NCBI GenBank assembly: GCA_050946935.1
Contig: JBMNVR010000016.1
Span: forward strand, 1-46,605
Direction of reading: 5' to 3'
From: UQRS01 sp050946935
Lineage (GTDB): Bacteria > Bacillota > Clostridia > Oscillospirales > Acutalibacteraceae
DNA length: 46,605 bases
The position numbers and the translations under genes were made by a program. The notes below the pieces were generated by a model. It searched no databases. It saw only the letters and a program-made list of their open reading frames with translations, and had not been told where the DNA came from. Positions 1 through 7,745 of this stretch are shown here, piece by piece (within the stretch, counting starts at the first letter, position 1; each line of letters opens with the position of its first letter).

Positions 1-98
1 ACAGCAGAAAATACAACTGTTTCCCTATGCGTCCTCTTAATTGGAAATCCCCAGCTGATTACATTAAGGCTTTTATTGCTAACGGCGAGGTCTTCTAA
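1..98 (+). CDS. transposase C-terminus, partial
   Basis: An open frame enters from the left edge (codon phase starting at base 3) and stops with TAA at 96-98. The 31 readable residues include NCFPMRPLNWKSP followed by a short helix-like tail. This resembles the C-terminal end of rve/DDE transposases of the IS3/IS481 type, which commonly finish with a 'N-F-P-x-R-x-L-N-W-x-S-P' segment. A matching 5' transposase end sits at the right edge of the window, with a complementary terminal repeat. Family assignment comes from this short tail only, so it is tentative. Confidence 0.55.
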   Translation, partial: SRKYNCFPMRPLNWKSPADYIKAFIANGEVF

Positions 99-101
99 TT
101 C

Positions 102-112
102 TGTAACACATC
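102..112. repeat. IS right-end terminal inverted repeat
   Basis: TGTAACACATC lies just after the transposase stop codon and is the exact reverse complement of GATGTGTTACA at 46461-46471, upstream of the partial transposase at the other end of the window. The pair has the placement expected of terminal inverted repeats of one IS type. The exact outer boundary could be a few bases inside or outside, since target duplications cannot be seen. Confidence 0.55.
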
Positions 113-346
113 ATTGACAAACCTACAATTTTGCAATTTTTCTCTGGCTTTTGCCGTAGACAAAAGAGTCGCGTGCAAACGCCGCAAAACGGCCAGGTGA
201 TCCAGTATTCTGTGTTTGATTATACCAAAGGCGCGGAATGTCTGCAAGCCGAATTTGTCCCGGTTGGGCGGAATATGCTTGAAACAGTTTTTGGGCAGGT
301 TCTCTCTGCCGGGATGAATACACGACGGATAATTTTAAAAAATGGA

Positions 347-375
347 TTGTACTTTTCGGCCGCTGCCGATATAAT
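347..375 (+). promoter_or_regulatory. sigma-A promoter of aldo/keto reductase gene
   Basis: TTGTAC (347-352) and TATAAT (370-375) are separated by 17 bp. The expected transcript start near 382 leaves about 34 nt before the TTG start at 416. The stretch from 113 to 346 shows no gene I can support. Confidence 0.6.
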
Positions 376-415
376 GAGCATAACGGAAATCACGAAACAG
401 AAGGAGGAACAGAAA

Positions 416-1555
416 TTGAAGTACAGAGCTTTTGGCACGGACAAAACAAAAATCTCCGCTCTCGGATTCGGCTGTATGCGTCTGCCGGAGTATGAAAAGG
501 ACGGCAAATGGCATATTGACGAGGAAAAGGCCATCCCGATGCTTCATCGCGCGATGGAACAGGGGGTCAATTATTTTGACACGGCACCCTTTTACTGCAA
601 CTCCAACAGTGAGATTACGGTGGGGCACGCTTTTCGCGACTGCCGGGAAAAGGTTATGCTTTCGACCAAGCTCCCGGTCGGGGACGAGGTGAAGGAAACT
701 GCCGATTATCGCCGCTGGCTGGAACGCAGCCTCCGCCGCATGGACACCGACTATATAGACTACTACCATTTTTGGGGTATCAATAAAAAAGGCTTTGATG
801 AGAAAATCCTCGGCCTCAATCTGCTGGAGGAGGCCGCCCGCGCCAAGGAGGAGGGGCTGATCCGGCACATCTCCTTTTCCTTTCACGACGACCCGAAGTA
901 TATCCGGGAGATTATCGACGCCTCCCGCGCGCGGGGCATCCCGATGGAGACCATGCTGGTTCAGTACAACATCCTCGACCGCGCAAATGAGGAGATGATT
1001 GCCTACGCCGCCTCGCTTGGGATGGGAGTAGTGGCGATGGGGCCGGTCGGCGGCGGCCGCCTGGCGGCGCCCACCGACCTCTATACCCGGCTGACCGGCA
1101 AGCCGTCGATTGCCACCTATGAGCTGGCCTTCCGCTTTGTCCTGGGCAATCCGGGCATCAGTTGTGCCTTGTCGGGTATGCAGAATATCGGTATGGTCGA
1201 TCAGAATGTAAAGATTGCGGACGACGGCGCCCTCCTCACTGGGGAGGAGTGGGAACAGCTCGGCACGGCGCTTGAGCAGCTTAAAAAGTTCAGCGAACTG
1301 TACTGCACCGGCTGCCGCTACTGCCAGCCATGTCCGGCCGGGATCGACATCCCCCGAATTTTCAATATGTACACCTATTATAATGTATACGGCCTGACCG
1401 ATCATGCGAAGGGGGAGATGGCCCGGTATAAAAAGGATGGCGGAAAGCTGGCAGGGGACTGTAAAAACTGCGGCTTTTGCGAAAAGCACTGTCCCCAGAA
1501 GCTGGAGATCCGTGCCCAGCTCGCCCGGGTGGAACAGATTCTCTCCGCCGGGTAA
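416..1555 (+). CDS. aldo/keto reductase with C-terminal 4Fe-4S ferredoxin domain
   Basis: The 379-residue product is a cytoplasmic NAD(P)H-type aldo/keto reductase with an iron-sulfur tail. The N-terminal barrel shows LGFGCMRLP, FDTAPFY (the family Asp/Tyr region) and the DTDYIDYYHFW strand. The C-terminal 100 residues carry two cysteine clusters, CTGCRYCQPCPAG and CKNCGFCEKHC, fitting two 4Fe-4S centres. This domain pair is common in anaerobic Clostridia and suggests electron transfer between a flavin or ferredoxin donor and a carbonyl substrate; the substrate is unknown. An in-frame upstream extension to 131 exists, but the TTG at 416 is preferred because AAGGAGG lies 8 nt upstream (401-407), the promoter is at 347-375, and the family begins at this point. 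Confidence 0.9.
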   Translation: MKYRAFGTDKTKISALGFGCMRLPEYEKDGKWHIDEEKAIPMLHRAMEQGVNYFDTAPFYCNSNSEITVGHAFRDCREKVMLSTKLPVGDEVKETADYRRWLERSLRRMDTDYIDYYHFWGINKKGFDEKILGLNLLEEAARAKEEGLIRHISFSFHDDPKYIREIIDASRARGIPMETMLVQYNILDRANEEMIAYAASLGMGVVAMGPVGGGRLAAPTDLYTRLTGKPSIATYELAFRFVLGNPGISCALSGMQNIGMVDQNVKIADDGALLTGEEWEQLGTALEQLKKFSELYCTGCRYCQPCPAGIDIPRIFNMYTYYNVYGLTDHAKGEMARYKKDGGKLAGDCKNCGFCEKHCPQKLEIRAQLARVEQILSAG

Positions 1556-1582
1556 AGCCGGAAGGAAGAAGGGAAGAAAAAC

Positions 1583-2140
1583 ATGAATCCAAGAACCGGA
1601 AAAATTCTGCGTCTGACTTCGGCCGGGCTTTTACTCGCGCTGGGGCTGCTGATTCCGCAGCTTTTTCATGTTTTCGGCCAGACGGCCGGAAAAATATTTT
1701 TACCCATGCATTTGAGCGTACTGTTGGCCGGGTTGCTGCTCGGCCCCGGCTACGGCTTTTTTATCGGGCTGCTGACACCGGTACTCAGTATGCTGTGCAC
1801 CGGGATGCCGCAAATGCCGACGACCGTTTTTATGATTGCTGAGCTGGCGGTTTATGGCCTGTGCGGCGGCTTGTTTTACAAAAAAAGAGGCTGGAACCTC
1901 TTTCTCAGCCTGCTGCTGACTCAGCTATGCGGGCGCGCCGCTTATGCGCTGACCCTGTTCGTTATGGGGACGATCCTCGGACTGGAGGTGCCCGGCGTTT
2001 TTGCCGTTGTGACGGCGGCTGTGACCGGATTGCCCGGAATTTTTCTGCAATGGCTGCTGATTCCGGCGCTGGTTTTTGCCCTGCGGAAAGGAGGTGTGCG
2101 TCTTGACCGAAAACTTACAAAAAGCAAAGGCCATTCTTGA
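1583..2140 (+). CDS. ECF transporter S component
   Basis: This 185-residue, very hydrophobic protein has about five to six membrane segments. The conserved stretch FLPMHLSVLLAGLLLGPGYG, followed by GLLTPVLSMLCTGMP, is characteristic of substrate-binding S components of energy-coupling-factor vitamin transporters (PF12822-like). In this system the S component captures the vitamin and docks to shared EcfAAT subunits, which are not encoded nearby, so it would be a group II, solitary S component. The start ATG at 1583 follows a purine-rich GGAAGAAGGGAAG ribosome site. The 3' end overlaps the next gene by 38 nt, so the two are co-translated. The vitamin specificity cannot be read from the sequence. 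Confidence 0.8.
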   Translation: MNPRTGKILRLTSAGLLLALGLLIPQLFHVFGQTAGKIFLPMHLSVLLAGLLLGPGYGFFIGLLTPVLSMLCTGMPQMPTTVFMIAELAVYGLCGGLFYKKRGWNLFLSLLLTQLCGRAAYALTLFVMGTILGLEVPGVFAVVTAAVTGLPGIFLQWLLIPALVFALRKGGVRLDRKLTKSKGHS

Positions 2141-2519
2141 TGAGGGAGATGCCACCTGTGTGATCCTGCCGGCCGGGGGAGATGCGGTTTGCCTTTCGGA
2201 GCGGGGGATCGCGCCGCTGGTACATATTTTGCGGACGTCGCCGGAGCTTCTGCGCGGCGCGGCGTCGGCCGACCGGGTGGTCGGCAAAGCGGCCGCCATG
2301 CTTTTCGCCTATGGCGGCGTGCGGGAGGTTTACGCCGCCGTACTCAGCGAGCCTGCTGCCGGTTTTCTCGATAGTTGCGGCATTCTGTATGGTTTTGAGA
2401 AGCGGGTGCCTTACATCGTCAACCGGGCGGGGGACGGCATGTGCCCGATGGAGACCCGCGCCCTCCCGCTGACGGATCCGCACAAAGCTTGGCGATTGTT
2501 TGATGAAATTTGTCGATAA
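2103..2519 (+). CDS. DUF1893 family protein
   Basis: This 138-residue protein matches the DUF1893 family (typified by Thermotoga TM1506): a region around ADRVVGKAAAMLFAYGGV, then VPYIVNRAGDGMCPMET, which carries the family's near-invariant N-R-x-G and M-C-P-M-E motifs. The biochemical function is not established. The TTG at 2103 is chosen because GGAGG lies 8 nt upstream (2090-2094), inside the end of the ECF gene; the in-frame ATG at 2076 lacks such a site. The overlap with the S-component gene indicates one operon, so a role in metabolism of the imported nutrient is possible but unproven. Confidence 0.75.
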   Translation: MTENLQKAKAILDEGDATCVILPAGGDAVCLSERGIAPLVHILRTSPELLRGAASADRVVGKAAAMLFAYGGVREVYAAVLSEPAAGFLDSCGILYGFEKRVPYIVNRAGDGMCPMETRALPLTDPHKAWRLFDEICR

Positions 2520-2656
2520 CCGGACGAAAAAGAAAAAACTGTTTCCGGGATTTTGAAGATGTGGATTTTTATTTAGCAATCGACCAAAAAACACTTGTGA
2601 AAAATAGGCAAACGGCACAAATTTAGATTATTTTAAACAAAAAGTCCGATAAATAC

Positions 2657-2685
2657 TGTACAAAGAAGTTTGAATATGCTATAAT
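2657..2685 (+). promoter_or_regulatory. promoter of secreted dockerin protein gene
   Basis: TGTACA (2657-2662), 17 bp, TATAAT (2680-2685) precede the gene starting at 2761. The -10 box is perfect and the -35 box matches at four of six positions. No clear terminator was seen between 2520 and 2640. Confidence 0.5.
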
Positions 2686-2760
2686 TCACATTGAACAATC
2701 GGTGTAGTATCTTTCTGCTAATCTACGGGCCGATGAATATAATTTAAAGGAGCTGTTTTA

Positions 2761-5460
2761 ATGAAAAACTCACTAAAACGTAAACTGTCATTGCTGCTCG
2801 CAATTGCACTTGTGTTCACAATGGCACTGCCCACCGGTCTTCTGGCCTCTGCGGCTGAGGGCGAAGAGGGCGGCGAAGAGACCCCGGTCGTCACGCCGCT
2901 GCCTGCTTTGGAAGAGGATGTCACTGACAAGGTCGACACCACTACCGTTCAGTCCACGGTTGCCGGCTTTAATGGCGAGGGCGCCGAAAACCTTTTTGAC
3001 AATATGCCGGACACCAAGTACTGCGGTATGTCTACGCCGACTGAGGCGGCTCCGTTGGATTTCACCTGGCAGATGACCGAGGCGGTTGCGGTGCAGACAT
3101 ATGCTATTACTTCTGCGGCCGACTCTTCCAAGTATTCCGGCCGTGACCCGAAGGCCTGGAAGTTCTACGGTTCGACCGACGGCGAGACCTGGGTCGAGTT
3201 GGACAGCCGTTCCGGACAGGGCTTCGGCACCGACGGCACTACGCTGCTCTATACCTTTGAAAATGCTGAGGCTTACACCTACTATAAGTATTCTGTCACT
3301 GCCAACCGGGGCGAGACGATTGTGCAGTTCTCCTGCGTACAGCTCTCGACCAAGAAGTTTGATTCCGACGCGGACAGCGAAGCGATTGCCGCCGCGGCTG
3401 CTTTCGACCAGAAGCTGGAAGCCCTGGGCGAGCTGAATGAGGAGACCTACAAGGGACAGGAGACTGTCGAGCAGGTAGCCGCGCTCCGCGCCGAGTATGA
3501 TGCTCTGGCAACGGCTGTCAAGGATAAGGTTACCAAGCTCAGCATTCTGGAAGCTGCCGAGGCGTACATTGTGCTGGTCGGTGCAAAAGACAAGTGCATT
3601 GCGCTGATTGATGAGATCGAGGCAACTTATAATGAGTATAAGGATGAAATGTTTGTCGGTACCATTGACTATCACCTGAACCGCAAGATCACTTATGCGA
3701 TGGATCTGTACAACTCCCTGAGCGCTGAGGATCAGGCGCAGGTTACCAAGTACAGCCTGCTGGCTGAGGTTCGTGCGTACATGGACACTGAGGAGAACGA
3801 CTACTTCGATGTGCTTGTGTCCGGTTGGGATCAGGCCGCCAAAGCGACGAAGACGCCCTGGATTGTTTCGGCGACTGAGGAGGAGCAGACCGATTCCCAG
3901 AATGCTGCAACAGACGAGCTGAAGTATCAGTACAGCCGTCAGGGCTATAAGCTTGGCAATTATTCCAACGGCAGCACCGTAAATCTGACTGCCGAGTGGG
4001 GCGAGGCGATGGTTTCGCAGTTCGATGGCCAGCCGAACGACAACGTCTTCAATCCGTGGAATCAGGACGGCCGTCAGTGGGCTGCTCTCTGCGTACCGTT
4101 TGCCGGTACCGCTTTCTCGCTCACCGGATATTTCGCGCTCAATGATACTGTAACCCCGATTTCCAATGCCTTCTATATGAATGGTAAGGTTTATCAGCAG
4201 TATATGGGCCTGTACAAATATTATGATTATAAAGAGATCGCGGTTCTGTCGGAGACCAACACGGCTCCCGCTCTCACCAGCGTGACGAGCTATCCTGGAT
4301 ATGATGGTTCCGCCGACATCACCAACAACACTTTCCGCCGTGCTTATGCTGAGTATAACCAGGCCAACAAGTGGAATGATGTGACCCTTGGTATCCCGGC
4401 TGCCACCGCGGTTCAGACCGAGAGCGGCATCATTTATCAGGCGTTTACCGGCCCGAACGGAACTTCTTACATCGCCGCGTCGGCTGAGACGATTGCGCTT
4501 GTTGACAAGAATGCCCCGCAGGCTGTGGCCTTTGTCCTGGACGGTGACGTGATGGATATTATCGCTGCCCTGGATACCGAGAATGGCGATTTTGTTGCCG
4601 GCTTGGAAATCACTGGCGCGCCGCTTACCGCGATGGAAGACGGCATTCAGCTGTTTGAAAACGGCGTGATTTCGGATGGAGCTTTTGCTCCGAAGGGCGC
4701 TGATACCGAATATCTGTATGTCATCATTGACATCAACAACCTCCCGACCGCGATTACTGCGGATAACTACGATACTGCGAAGGCTGCGATCGAGTCTGCC
4801 CGTGCCGCTTATGACGCGCTGACTGTGAACAAGGATAAGGTTAACGCCGATCTCCTTACCGCGGCTGAGAGTGCACTCGAAAAGTATGAGACGGACGTGA
4901 ACGCCGCGCAGGCTGTGACCGACATGATTAACGCTCTGCCGCAGGACATTACGCTGGACGCGGAAGAGGATATCAAGGCTGCCCGTGCTGCTTATGACGC
5001 ATTGACGTCTGAGCAGAAAGCTTTGGTTAAGGGTCTGAACATCCTCGTTTTCTGCGAGAGTGAGATTGACTCCCTGAAGGTTGAAGCGGTTGAAACTTTG
5101 ATGGAGGCTATGCCGGCGGATGAGGAAATTACCTCGGATGTTCTGGCTGATAAGCGCGTCCCGGTTGAAGAGGCTAAGGCTGCCTACGATGCGCTGACAG
5201 ATGAGCAGAAGGATCTTGTGAATTCCGCTTTGGTCAGTGCTATGAACTACAAGCTTGAGATCATTGCCGCCGGCGGCATTGACAAGTTTATTAAGAAGGG
5301 CGATGTCGATCGTGACGGCAAGATCACGGTTTCCGATGTTGTTGCGTTGCGCCAGTTGATTGTCTCTGGTGAAAAGGACGATGTCGGCGATATGGACGAC
5401 GATGGGTTGCTGACGGTTTCCGATGTTGTTGAGCTGCGTGCAGCCATCGTTGCCGGTTAA
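2761..5460 (+). CDS. large secreted protein with discoidin-like, helical-repeat and dockerin domains
   Basis: The 899-residue product starts with a lysine-rich signal peptide and hydrophobic core, cleaved around residue 32 (LLASAA). Residues about 55-200 resemble an F5/8-type C (discoidin) carbohydrate-binding fold (WKFYGSTDGETWVELDSRSG). Helical repeats with the FIVAR-like pattern AKAAYDALTDEQKDLV recur at about 200-340 and 680-840. A middle region with GAPLTAMEDG and QLFENGVI resembles LGFP repeats. The last 55 residues form a type I dockerin: two calcium-loop/helix repeats, GDVDRDGKITVSDVVALR and GDMDDDGLLTVSDVVELR. No catalytic domain was recognised, so it may be an adhesive or scaffold-associated cellulosome-type protein. 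Its codon choice looks more selective than its neighbours', suggesting high expression. It is monocistronic with its own promoter and terminator. Confidence 0.8.
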   Translation: MKNSLKRKLSLLLAIALVFTMALPTGLLASAAEGEEGGEETPVVTPLPALEEDVTDKVDTTTVQSTVAGFNGEGAENLFDNMPDTKYCGMSTPTEAAPLDFTWQMTEAVAVQTYAITSAADSSKYSGRDPKAWKFYGSTDGETWVELDSRSGQGFGTDGTTLLYTFENAEAYTYYKYSVTANRGETIVQFSCVQLSTKKFDSDADSEAIAAAAAFDQKLEALGELNEETYKGQETVEQVAALRAEYDALATAVKDKVTKLSILEAAEAYIVLVGAKDKCIALIDEIEATYNEYKDEMFVGTIDYHLNRKITYAMDLYNSLSAEDQAQVTKYSLLAEVRAYMDTEENDYFDVLVSGWDQAAKATKTPWIVSATEEEQTDSQNAATDELKYQYSRQGYKLGNYSNGSTVNLTAEWGEAMVSQFDGQPNDNVFNPWNQDGRQWAALCVPFAGTAFSLTGYFALNDTVTPISNAFYMNGKVYQQYMGLYKYYDYKEIAVLSETNTAPALTSVTSYPGYDGSADITNNTFRRAYAEYNQANKWNDVTLGIPAATAVQTESGIIYQAFTGPNGTSYIAASAETIALVDKNAPQAVAFVLDGDVMDIIAALDTENGDFVAGLEITGAPLTAMEDGIQLFENGVISDGAFAPKGADTEYLYVIIDINNLPTAITADNYDTAKAAIESARAAYDALTVNKDKVNADLLTAAESALEKYETDVNAAQAVTDMINALPQDITLDAEEDIKAARAAYDALTSEQKALVKGLNILVFCESEIDSLKVEAVETLMEAMPADEEITSDVLADKRVPVEEAKAAYDALTDEQKDLVNSALVSAMNYKLEIIAAGGIDKFIKKGDVDRDGKITVSDVVALRQLIVSGEKDDVGDMDDDGLLTVSDVVELRAAIVAG

Positions 5461-5500
5461 GGCATACTCGGGTTAATCCCGCGCTGCTTTCTGTTTACAA

Positions 5501-5530
5501 AAAAACCGCTCCCGTTCGGGAGCGGTTTTT
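5501..5530 (+). terminator. intrinsic terminator after dockerin protein gene
   Basis: AAAAACCGCTCCCG and CGGGAGCGGTTTTT form a perfect hairpin whose right arm ends in a T run. It works in both orientations on paper, and on the + strand it closes the 2761-5460 unit. Confidence 0.85.
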
Positions 5531-5531
5531 G

Positions 5532-5561
5532 TTGTGTATTCGGGTGCTTTGGTGGTATACT
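5532..5561 (+). promoter_or_regulatory. possible promoter of adenosine deaminase gene
   Basis: TATACT at 5556-5561 lies 18 bp after TTGTGT (5532-5537), giving a roughly 125-nt leader before the start at 5692. The -35 box is weak. Confidence 0.35.
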
Positions 5562-5691
5562 GAAAAAAGATTTCAGGTGGATATTGGGGCGCGATATCGC
5601 TGTATTGGCGGCATGGAATTTGTTGGTTTGAAATTCAGGTTTCTTTAATCGATTGGCCGTGCAAAAAAACAATTTGGAAAGGCTTACGGAT

Positions 5692-6696
5692 ATGATTGAT
5701 TTGCATTTGCATTTGGATGGTTCTCTATCTCCTGAACTGGTGCGTAAATTGGCGTATATGCAAGATATCCGTCTGCCGGACGCATTCCCGCAGACGCTTT
5801 TGGCGCCGAGAGCCTGCGGCTCTTTGGAGGAATATCTGCGGCGCTTTGTGCTTCCTCTTTCGGTGATGCAAAGCGAAGAGAGCATTGCCCTGAGTGTAGA
5901 GGATCTTTTGTCCCGGTTGGGTAAAATGGGCCTGCTTTATACCGAAATTCGGTTTGCGCCGCAATTGCACACGAGCCGCGGCCTGTCTCAAACACAGGTA
6001 GTGCAGGCTGCTTTGTCCGGTTTGCACAGGGCGGAGTGGCGAGGTCCTGTCCGGCCGCAGTTGATTCTCTGCCTGATGCGCGGTGCGGATAATGCAAAAC
6101 AGAATTTGGAGACGATCCGGATTGCCGGCCGGTATCTTGGCCAAGGGGTGGCTGCCGTGGATCTGGCGGGAGCAGAGGCCGCTTATCCCACCGCCGAATT
6201 TGAGAACATTTTCGCACTGGTGAAAGAGGCGGAAATTCCGTTTACCATTCATGCGGGAGAGGCATTGGGCGCCGACAGCGTTGCAGCGGCTGTGCAGTTT
6301 GGCGCCTCCCGGATTGGGCATGGGCTGCGCGCTGTCTCGGAGCCGAAGCTGTTGGCCGAAATACGGGAGAAAAATCTCTTGCTGGAGCTGTGTCCCACTT
6401 CCAATTTGCAGACCGGTGCGGCCGCTACGGCTGCCGCCTATCCGCTGCGTCGGTTGCTGGACGCTGGGGTGCGCGTCTGTCTGAACGCGGATAATATGAC
6501 CGTGTCGGACACCGACGTATGGCGCGAATATGCGTTTGCTTATGCAGAGCTGGGCCTCTCTGCGCAGGAGTGTGCAACCTTGCTTTGCAACGCGGCGGAA
6601 GGGGCCTTCCTCCCACGTGCGGAGCGAAAGAATTTGCTGGAAGCGGTTCATCGGTGCGTACGGGGCGGGGCGTTAGATCGGCGCGGAATACGTTGA
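5692..6696 (+). CDS. add: adenosine deaminase
   Basis: This 334-residue cytoplasmic enzyme deaminates adenosine or deoxyadenosine to inosine or deoxyinosine in purine salvage. Zinc and catalytic signatures are in order: the N-terminal HLHLDGSL (His-x-His ligands), HAGEA (His ligand and catalytic Glu), SRIGHGLRA (catalytic His), and LNADNMTVSDT (metal-binding Asp). The second position of the usual D-D pair reads Asn, as in many bacterial family members. Translation could also begin at TTG 5653, but the ATG at 5692 has GGAAAGG nine nt upstream and starts right at the conserved IDLHLHLDG strand. It stands alone between a terminator and the strong promoter at 6693. Confidence 0.88.
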   Translation: MIDLHLHLDGSLSPELVRKLAYMQDIRLPDAFPQTLLAPRACGSLEEYLRRFVLPLSVMQSEESIALSVEDLLSRLGKMGLLYTEIRFAPQLHTSRGLSQTQVVQAALSGLHRAEWRGPVRPQLILCLMRGADNAKQNLETIRIAGRYLGQGVAAVDLAGAEAAYPTAEFENIFALVKEAEIPFTIHAGEALGADSVAAAVQFGASRIGHGLRAVSEPKLLAEIREKNLLLELCPTSNLQTGAAATAAAYPLRRLLDAGVRVCLNADNMTVSDTDVWREYAFAYAELGLSAQECATLLCNAAEGAFLPRAERKNLLEAVHRCVRGGALDRRGIR

Positions 6697-6721
6697 CAAA
6701 CCGGTAAAAATACATTATAAT
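6693..6721 (+). promoter_or_regulatory. perfect consensus sigma-A promoter
   Basis: TTGACA (6693-6698), a 17-bp spacer and TATAAT (6716-6721) give a full consensus promoter overlapping the stop codon of the deaminase gene. No protein-coding gene follows for over 1 kb on this strand, which suggests a stable RNA product or the tRNA region as target. Confidence 0.75.
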
Positions 6722-6727
6722 AAGAAA

Positions 6728-6900
6728 TATTGAGCAGGAGGCGCTGCCTTTCAACGAGAAGTTTAAGTTTGCTGCGGTGGGAATTTTTATTTGCCAATAC
6801 AACCATGGGATGACCCACCCCTTACGTGTGATGAGATGAATGTTACCTCTATTTTGAGGACGCGGGCGCCAGCTTGACGTTCTTGAAAATGAGTTCTTAA
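6728..6900 (+). ncRNA. candidate noncoding transcript downstream of consensus promoter
   Basis: The roughly 170 nt after the promoter contain no plausible reading frame with a ribosome site. Pairings visible by eye are GGTGGG (near 6777) with CCCACC (near 6820), a small CCTC-TATTTT-GAGG hairpin at 6846-6859, and an outer helix TTTCA...AGAA (about 6749-6760) with TTCTTGAAA (6880-6888). One long stem with a bubble holding a small 3'-side hairpin is vaguely like 6S RNA, but I do not recognise the sequence. No T-run terminator is obvious. It could also be degraded island sequence. Confidence 0.3.
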
Positions 6901-7010
6901 AAACCTGATTTCAGGGCGGTTCGGGATACCTCACAAAATGCTGTAGCAGGACGAACAGGCGATTTCGGTTCTATATTTGATGACTTTAGGGTTAGAAAAT
7001 TCAATATTAT

Positions 7011-7048
7011 CGGGGTGTGGCGCAGCTGGGAGCGCGGGTGGTTTGGGA
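7011..7048 (+). tRNA. orphan 5' half of a tRNA-Pro (remnant)
   Basis: Bases 7011-7017 can form the 5' acceptor strand (CGGGGTG), followed by a D arm with GCGC/GCGC stems, the 5' anticodon strand GGTGG and the loop TTTGGGA. The match to tRNA-Pro stops exactly at the end of the anticodon loop. The next bases (GCGTG) cannot pair with GGTGG and no T arm follows. It is a half gene, probably the left junction of an element inserted in a tRNA-Pro anticodon loop. Confidence 0.65.
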
Positions 7049-7141
7049 GCGTGTACGCATTAGCATATCGCAAAATCGAAATAATCCCGAAAACCCGCAT
7101 CACAGCTTGCTTTATTGCACTTTTTGTTTTTCGAAAATTCC

Positions 7142-7161
7142 GGTCAAAATCCGTTTTGACC
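7142..7161. repeat. inverted repeat GGTCAAAA/TTTTGACC
   Basis: A perfect 8-bp inverted repeat with a 4-nt loop sits between the two orphan tRNA halves, followed by CACATGGCCTACCACAAACA. A related copy, GGTCAAA (7322-7328) and TTTGACC (7346-7352) followed by ACATGAATGACCACAGACA, occurs before the intact tRNA. The parallel placement suggests recombinase arm sites or a conserved element end. Confidence 0.5.
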
Positions 7162-7201
7162 ACATGGCCTACCACAAACAAAAGACAAAACAATTTAATA
7201 T

Positions 7202-7241
<40 letters not shown>

Positions 7242-7345
7242 TGCCGTGACTGTATCCGGGCCGGTGAATAGCGGAACGCCGGAAAGCCCTGCAACGACTG
7301 CGTTTGCGGGATTTAGTTCCTCGGTCAAACCGGGCAGAAAAACCG

Positions 7346-7370
7346 CTTTGACCACATGAATGACCACAGA
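7346..7370. repeat. second GGTCAAA/TTTGACC unit end
   Basis: This is the right arm TTTGACC with the trailing ACATG-N5-ACCACAGACA, the partner of the repeat at 7142-7180. The left arm is at 7322-7328 with a longer 17-nt loop. Both copies lie 40-75 bp before the 5' end of a tRNA-Pro sequence. Confidence 0.45.
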
Positions 7371-7426
7371 CAGAAAAATATTTCAATCGCACGGGTTTCG
7401 TGCTATAATAGTCCAAAATCAAATAT

Positions 7427-7502
7427 CCGGGATTAGCGCAGCTGGTAGCGCGGGTGGTTTGGGACCATCAGGCCGGGAGTTCGAGTCTCCCATCTCGGAC
7501 CA
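7427..7502 (+). tRNA. tRNA-Pro (anticodon TGG), intact
   Basis: A full cloverleaf can be drawn. The 7-bp acceptor pairs CCGGGAT with ATCTCGG (one G-T), the D stem is GCGC/GCGC, the anticodon stem GGTGG/CCATC carries loop TTTGGGA (anticodon TGG, 7457-7465 region), and the T stem GGGAG/CTCCC has loop TTCGAGT. Discriminator A and a genome-encoded CCA end at 7502. A TATAAT box at 7404-7409, 18 nt upstream, probably starts its transcript; the -35 region is weak. Its 5' half closely resembles the orphan half at 7011-7048, so it may be a gene restored by an integrating element. Confidence 0.92.
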
Positions 7503-7538
7503 AAACCCCTCTGAAATCGTTGATTTCAGAGGGGTTTT
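7502..7538 (+). terminator. terminator of tRNA-Pro
   Basis: AAAACCCCTCTGAAATC and GATTTCAGAGGGGTTTT form a perfect 17-bp hairpin with a GTT loop and T run directly after the CCA end. A close relative occurs at 11502-11537. Confidence 0.85.
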
Positions 7539-7542
7539 CTTA

Positions 7543-7563
7543 TTCATTGTCTATTGCGACGCA
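7543..7563. repeat. direct repeat copy 1 (possible attachment core)
   Basis: The 21 bp beginning TTCATTGTCTATTGCGA recur at 11542-11562 with a single C/T difference. Both copies follow a hairpin with the same CCCCTCTGAAATC/TTTCAGAGGGG core. Copy 2 is 48 bp beyond the end of a tyrosine recombinase gene, where an att site is expected. Confidence 0.55.
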
Positions 7564-7644
7564 AAAGTTGAGAGGTCCCTTTGATATTGTCAATGGAAGA
7601 CAGAAGATAGCTGCCGGAAAGAACGGAATATTTCAGAAAGAATA

Positions 7645-7713
7645 ATTATTCCGAACGATGTCGCTATTGTTCGGAATAATACAGTTGATTTTATTCGGAA
7701 GATTGGTTATAAT
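7645..7713 (+). promoter_or_regulatory. promoter and operator of HTH-ATPase gene
   Basis: A perfect 12-bp inverted repeat, ATTATTCCGAAC (7645-7656) and GTTCGGAATAAT (7669-7680), lies just upstream of the promoter TTGATT (7685-7690), 17 bp, TATAAT (7708-7713). A further half site ATTCGGAA (about 7693-7700) sits inside the spacer, where bound protein would block RNA polymerase. The half site resembles the repeats before the fic gene, and both products carry a related N-terminal HTH. Autorepression is inferred. Confidence 0.7.
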
Positions 7714-7745
7714 GTTCTTAAAAACAGGCACGGAGGTGTTCCTAT

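Noticed and set aside
131..415. N-terminal extension of the aldo/keto reductase to 131
   Set aside because: The promoter at 347-375 and AAGGAGG at 401-407 lie inside it, and the family begins at 416.
335..1489. 384-codon antisense frame over the aldo/keto reductase
   Set aside because: No ribosome site or recognisable domain; mirrors codon bias of the real gene.
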